From: JAFAHD01 sp035654355
GTDB taxonomy: Bacteria; Vulcanimicrobiota; Vulcanimicrobiia; Eremiobacterales; Eremiobacteraceae
Direction: 5' to 3'
Length of the DNA stretch: 14,396 nt
Assembly (NCBI GenBank): GCA_035654355.1
Contig: DASRXC010000085.1
Span: 1-14,396 of the forward strand
How positions within the stretch are numbered: position 1 is the stretch's first letter; every line of letters starts with the position of its first letter. Under the pieces are notes generated by a model. That model saw only the letters and a list, made by a program, of their open reading frames with translations, made no database searches and was not told the origin of the DNA. Below are positions 13,621-14,396 of this stretch, piece by piece. The translations under genes and the position numbers were made by a program.

Positions 13621-13668
13621 ATGTTTCGCCGCTCTCGTTATACCCTCGGCTGGGCGGAACGGCCATGA
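13621..13668 (+). CDS. Possible 15-codon leader peptide ORF
   Basis: ATG at 13621 to TGA at 13668, encoding MFRRSRYTLGWAERP. It has an unusually good ribosome-binding site, GGGAGG at 13607-13612, eight bases before the ATG. It lies in the 200-base region between the coiled-coil gene and the DtxR gene, pointing toward the latter. A small hairpin (CGGCC 13660-13664, GGCCG 13669-13673) covers its stop codon. It could be a translated leader or chance; no attenuator structure is convincing. Confidence 0.2.
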   Translation: MFRRSRYTLGWAERP

Positions 13669-13718
13669 GGCCGCTCACTTACCGGCTGAATACTTGTCCC
13701 TTACCCCTCATAGCCTAC

Positions 13719-13738
13719 GCTTAGCCCGAAGGGTAAGC
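13719..13738. promoter_or_regulatory. Candidate DtxR-type operator, distal
   Basis: An imperfect dyad: outer arms GCTTA (13719-13723) and TAAGC (13734-13738), inner CCC (13725-13727) and GGG (13731-13733). It contains TTAGCC, the reverse complement of the GGCTAA half-site of DtxR/IdeR boxes, and a second TAGCC lies just upstream at 13711-13715. It is about 35 bases before the DtxR gene start. Two nearby dyads of this kind suggest cooperative autoregulation, which is inference. Confidence 0.4.
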
Positions 13739-13753
13739 ATGTCTAAATCAGCG

Positions 13754-13771
13754 AATTAGGCAAGGCTAATT
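13754..13771. promoter_or_regulatory. Candidate DtxR-type operator abutting the start codon
   Basis: AATTAG (13754-13759) and CTAATT (13766-13771) form a perfect 6-bp dyad with a 6-base centre GCAAGG, ending on the base before the ATG at 13772. Compared with the DtxR/IdeR consensus TTAGGTTAGGCTAACCTAA, the first 14 positions agree at 12. Binding here would block translation-start or early transcribed sequence, so negative autoregulation by the downstream gene product is plausible. Confidence 0.5.
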
Positions 13772-14396
13772 ATGCCCAACCAACGGCTCCTGAACTCGGC
13801 GCTAAAGACTCCGCTTGTCGAACCGCTCGACGAACCGGAAGTCAGTCCCAACGTCGAGATGTACCTCAAGACCATCGTGCGGCTGCAGCGCGGGCACGAG
13901 CCGGTTTCGACGTCGGCCATCGCCGCCGAGCTCGCGGTGTCCGCTGCCTCCGCTTCGTCGATGCTGAAGAAGCTCGACGTCGACGGCTACGTAAAACACG
14001 ATGGCAGGCACGGCGTCATGCCGACGCCGACCGGCGCCAAGATCGGCGCACTTACGCTGCGCCGCCAACGGCTCGCCGAGCGCCTGCTCGTCGACCGTCT
14101 CGGTATTCCATGGGAGTTCGCGTATGCCGAAGCGTGCCGGTTGGAGCACGCCATCTCGCCGCTCGTCGAACGCCACCTCTACCAATTCACGGGCGAGCCG
14201 ACAACCTGTCCGCACGGCCATGCGATCCCGCGCGATGACGGTACTGTTTGGGATCATGACGACGCGGTCGATTTGATCGACCTACCGATCGGTGCCTCGG
14301 CCAAGGTGCTCGAGGTGAAACACGATATGCCCGAGATTTTGCGCTACCTCGCGCAAATCGGGCTGCGTCCGGGCACCGCGGTGATCGTCGAGAAAT
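13772..14396 (+). CDS. DtxR/IdeR family metal-dependent transcriptional regulator (3' end cut off)
   Basis: 208 codons are present; the window edge truncates the gene. Residues 26-90 are the winged-helix domain (SPNVEMYLKTIVRLQ, then STSAIAAELAVSAASASSMLKKLDVDGYV). Residues 95-160 are the dimerisation and metal domain: RQRLAERLLVDRLG, EACRLEHAIS, CPHGHAIP. From about 170 an SH3/FeoA-like domain begins. The primary metal site of DtxR (M10, C102, E105, H106) is kept as M30, C122, E125 and H126, pointing to the iron-type DtxR/IdeR rather than manganese MntR, where Cys is Glu. The ancillary-site histidines 79 and 98 of DtxR are Q99 and Y118 here. About 20 residues precede the usual family start. 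Likely operators lie just upstream. Confidence 0.88.
   Translation, partial: MPNQRLLNSALKTPLVEPLDEPEVSPNVEMYLKTIVRLQRGHEPVSTSAIAAELAVSAASASSMLKKLDVDGYVKHDGRHGVMPTPTGAKIGALTLRRQRLAERLLVDRLGIPWEFAYAEACRLEHAISPLVERHLYQFTGEPTTCPHGHAIPRDDGTVWDHDDAVDLIDLPIGASAKVLEVKHDMPEILRYLAQIGLRPGTAVIVEK

Noticed and set aside
13772..14396. Manganese regulator MntR
   Set aside because: MntR has Asp and Glu where this protein has M30 and C122; the residues match the DtxR/IdeR class instead.

Overview
The window is a G+C-rich bacterial chromosome segment (G+C judged by eye) with densely packed genes, many ATGA-type overlaps and several TTG starts. Lipoprotein and Sec signal peptides, an oxygen-dependent ArsI-type lyase gene and metal-efflux genes suggest an aerobic, envelope-bearing soil or sediment bacterium. 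The mix of a DUF4331 cluster, nickel/cobalt permeases and a DtxR regulator would fit an uncultured lineage such as Eremiobacterota (WPS-2), but this is a weak inference. No integrase, transposase, phage gene or CRISPR array is visible.

Layout. (1) Positions 1-715: the first codons of an MDR-type dehydrogenase on the minus strand, diverging from a DUF4188 protein. (2) Positions 803-4426: an arsenic resistance divergon. On the minus strand lie arsR, an arsI-type C-As lyase gene, arsC, an aqpS-like aquaglyceroporin gene and a secreted protein of unknown function. On the plus strand is a DUF4336 metallo-hydrolase-like protein. A 49-bp, nearly symmetric operator/promoter (3561-3609) lies between them. 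Arsenate would be reduced by ArsC, methylarsenite demethylated by ArsI, and As(OH)3 would leave through AqpS; no ArsB or Acr3 pump is present. (3) Positions 4432-5256: a SAM methyltransferase, convergent with the DUF4336 gene. (4) Positions 5400-5515: an initiator tRNA-fMet gene with its terminator. (5) Positions 5556-7432: a DUF1028 Ntn-hydrolase-like protein overlapping an adenosine deaminase family gene.

(6) Positions 7303-12716: a metal-associated divergon. Leftward is a three-gene unit: a secreted DUF4331 N-half, a lipoprotein resembling the DUF4331 C-half, and an exported TPR protein whose last ~43 codons lie antisense to the deaminase gene. Rightward are a NicO/RcnA-type nickel/cobalt efflux protein with a large periplasmic domain and His-rich loops, and a NiCoT permease coupled to it by an ATGA overlap. 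This is the best candidate here for an undescribed system. (7) Positions 12718-13571: a DUF3887-like lipoprotein and an exported coiled-coil protein. (8) Position 13772 to the end: a DtxR/IdeR-class regulator, truncated by the window edge. It keeps the primary metal site, has lost two ancillary-site histidines, and is preceded by palindromes resembling DtxR boxes, one of them abutting its start codon.
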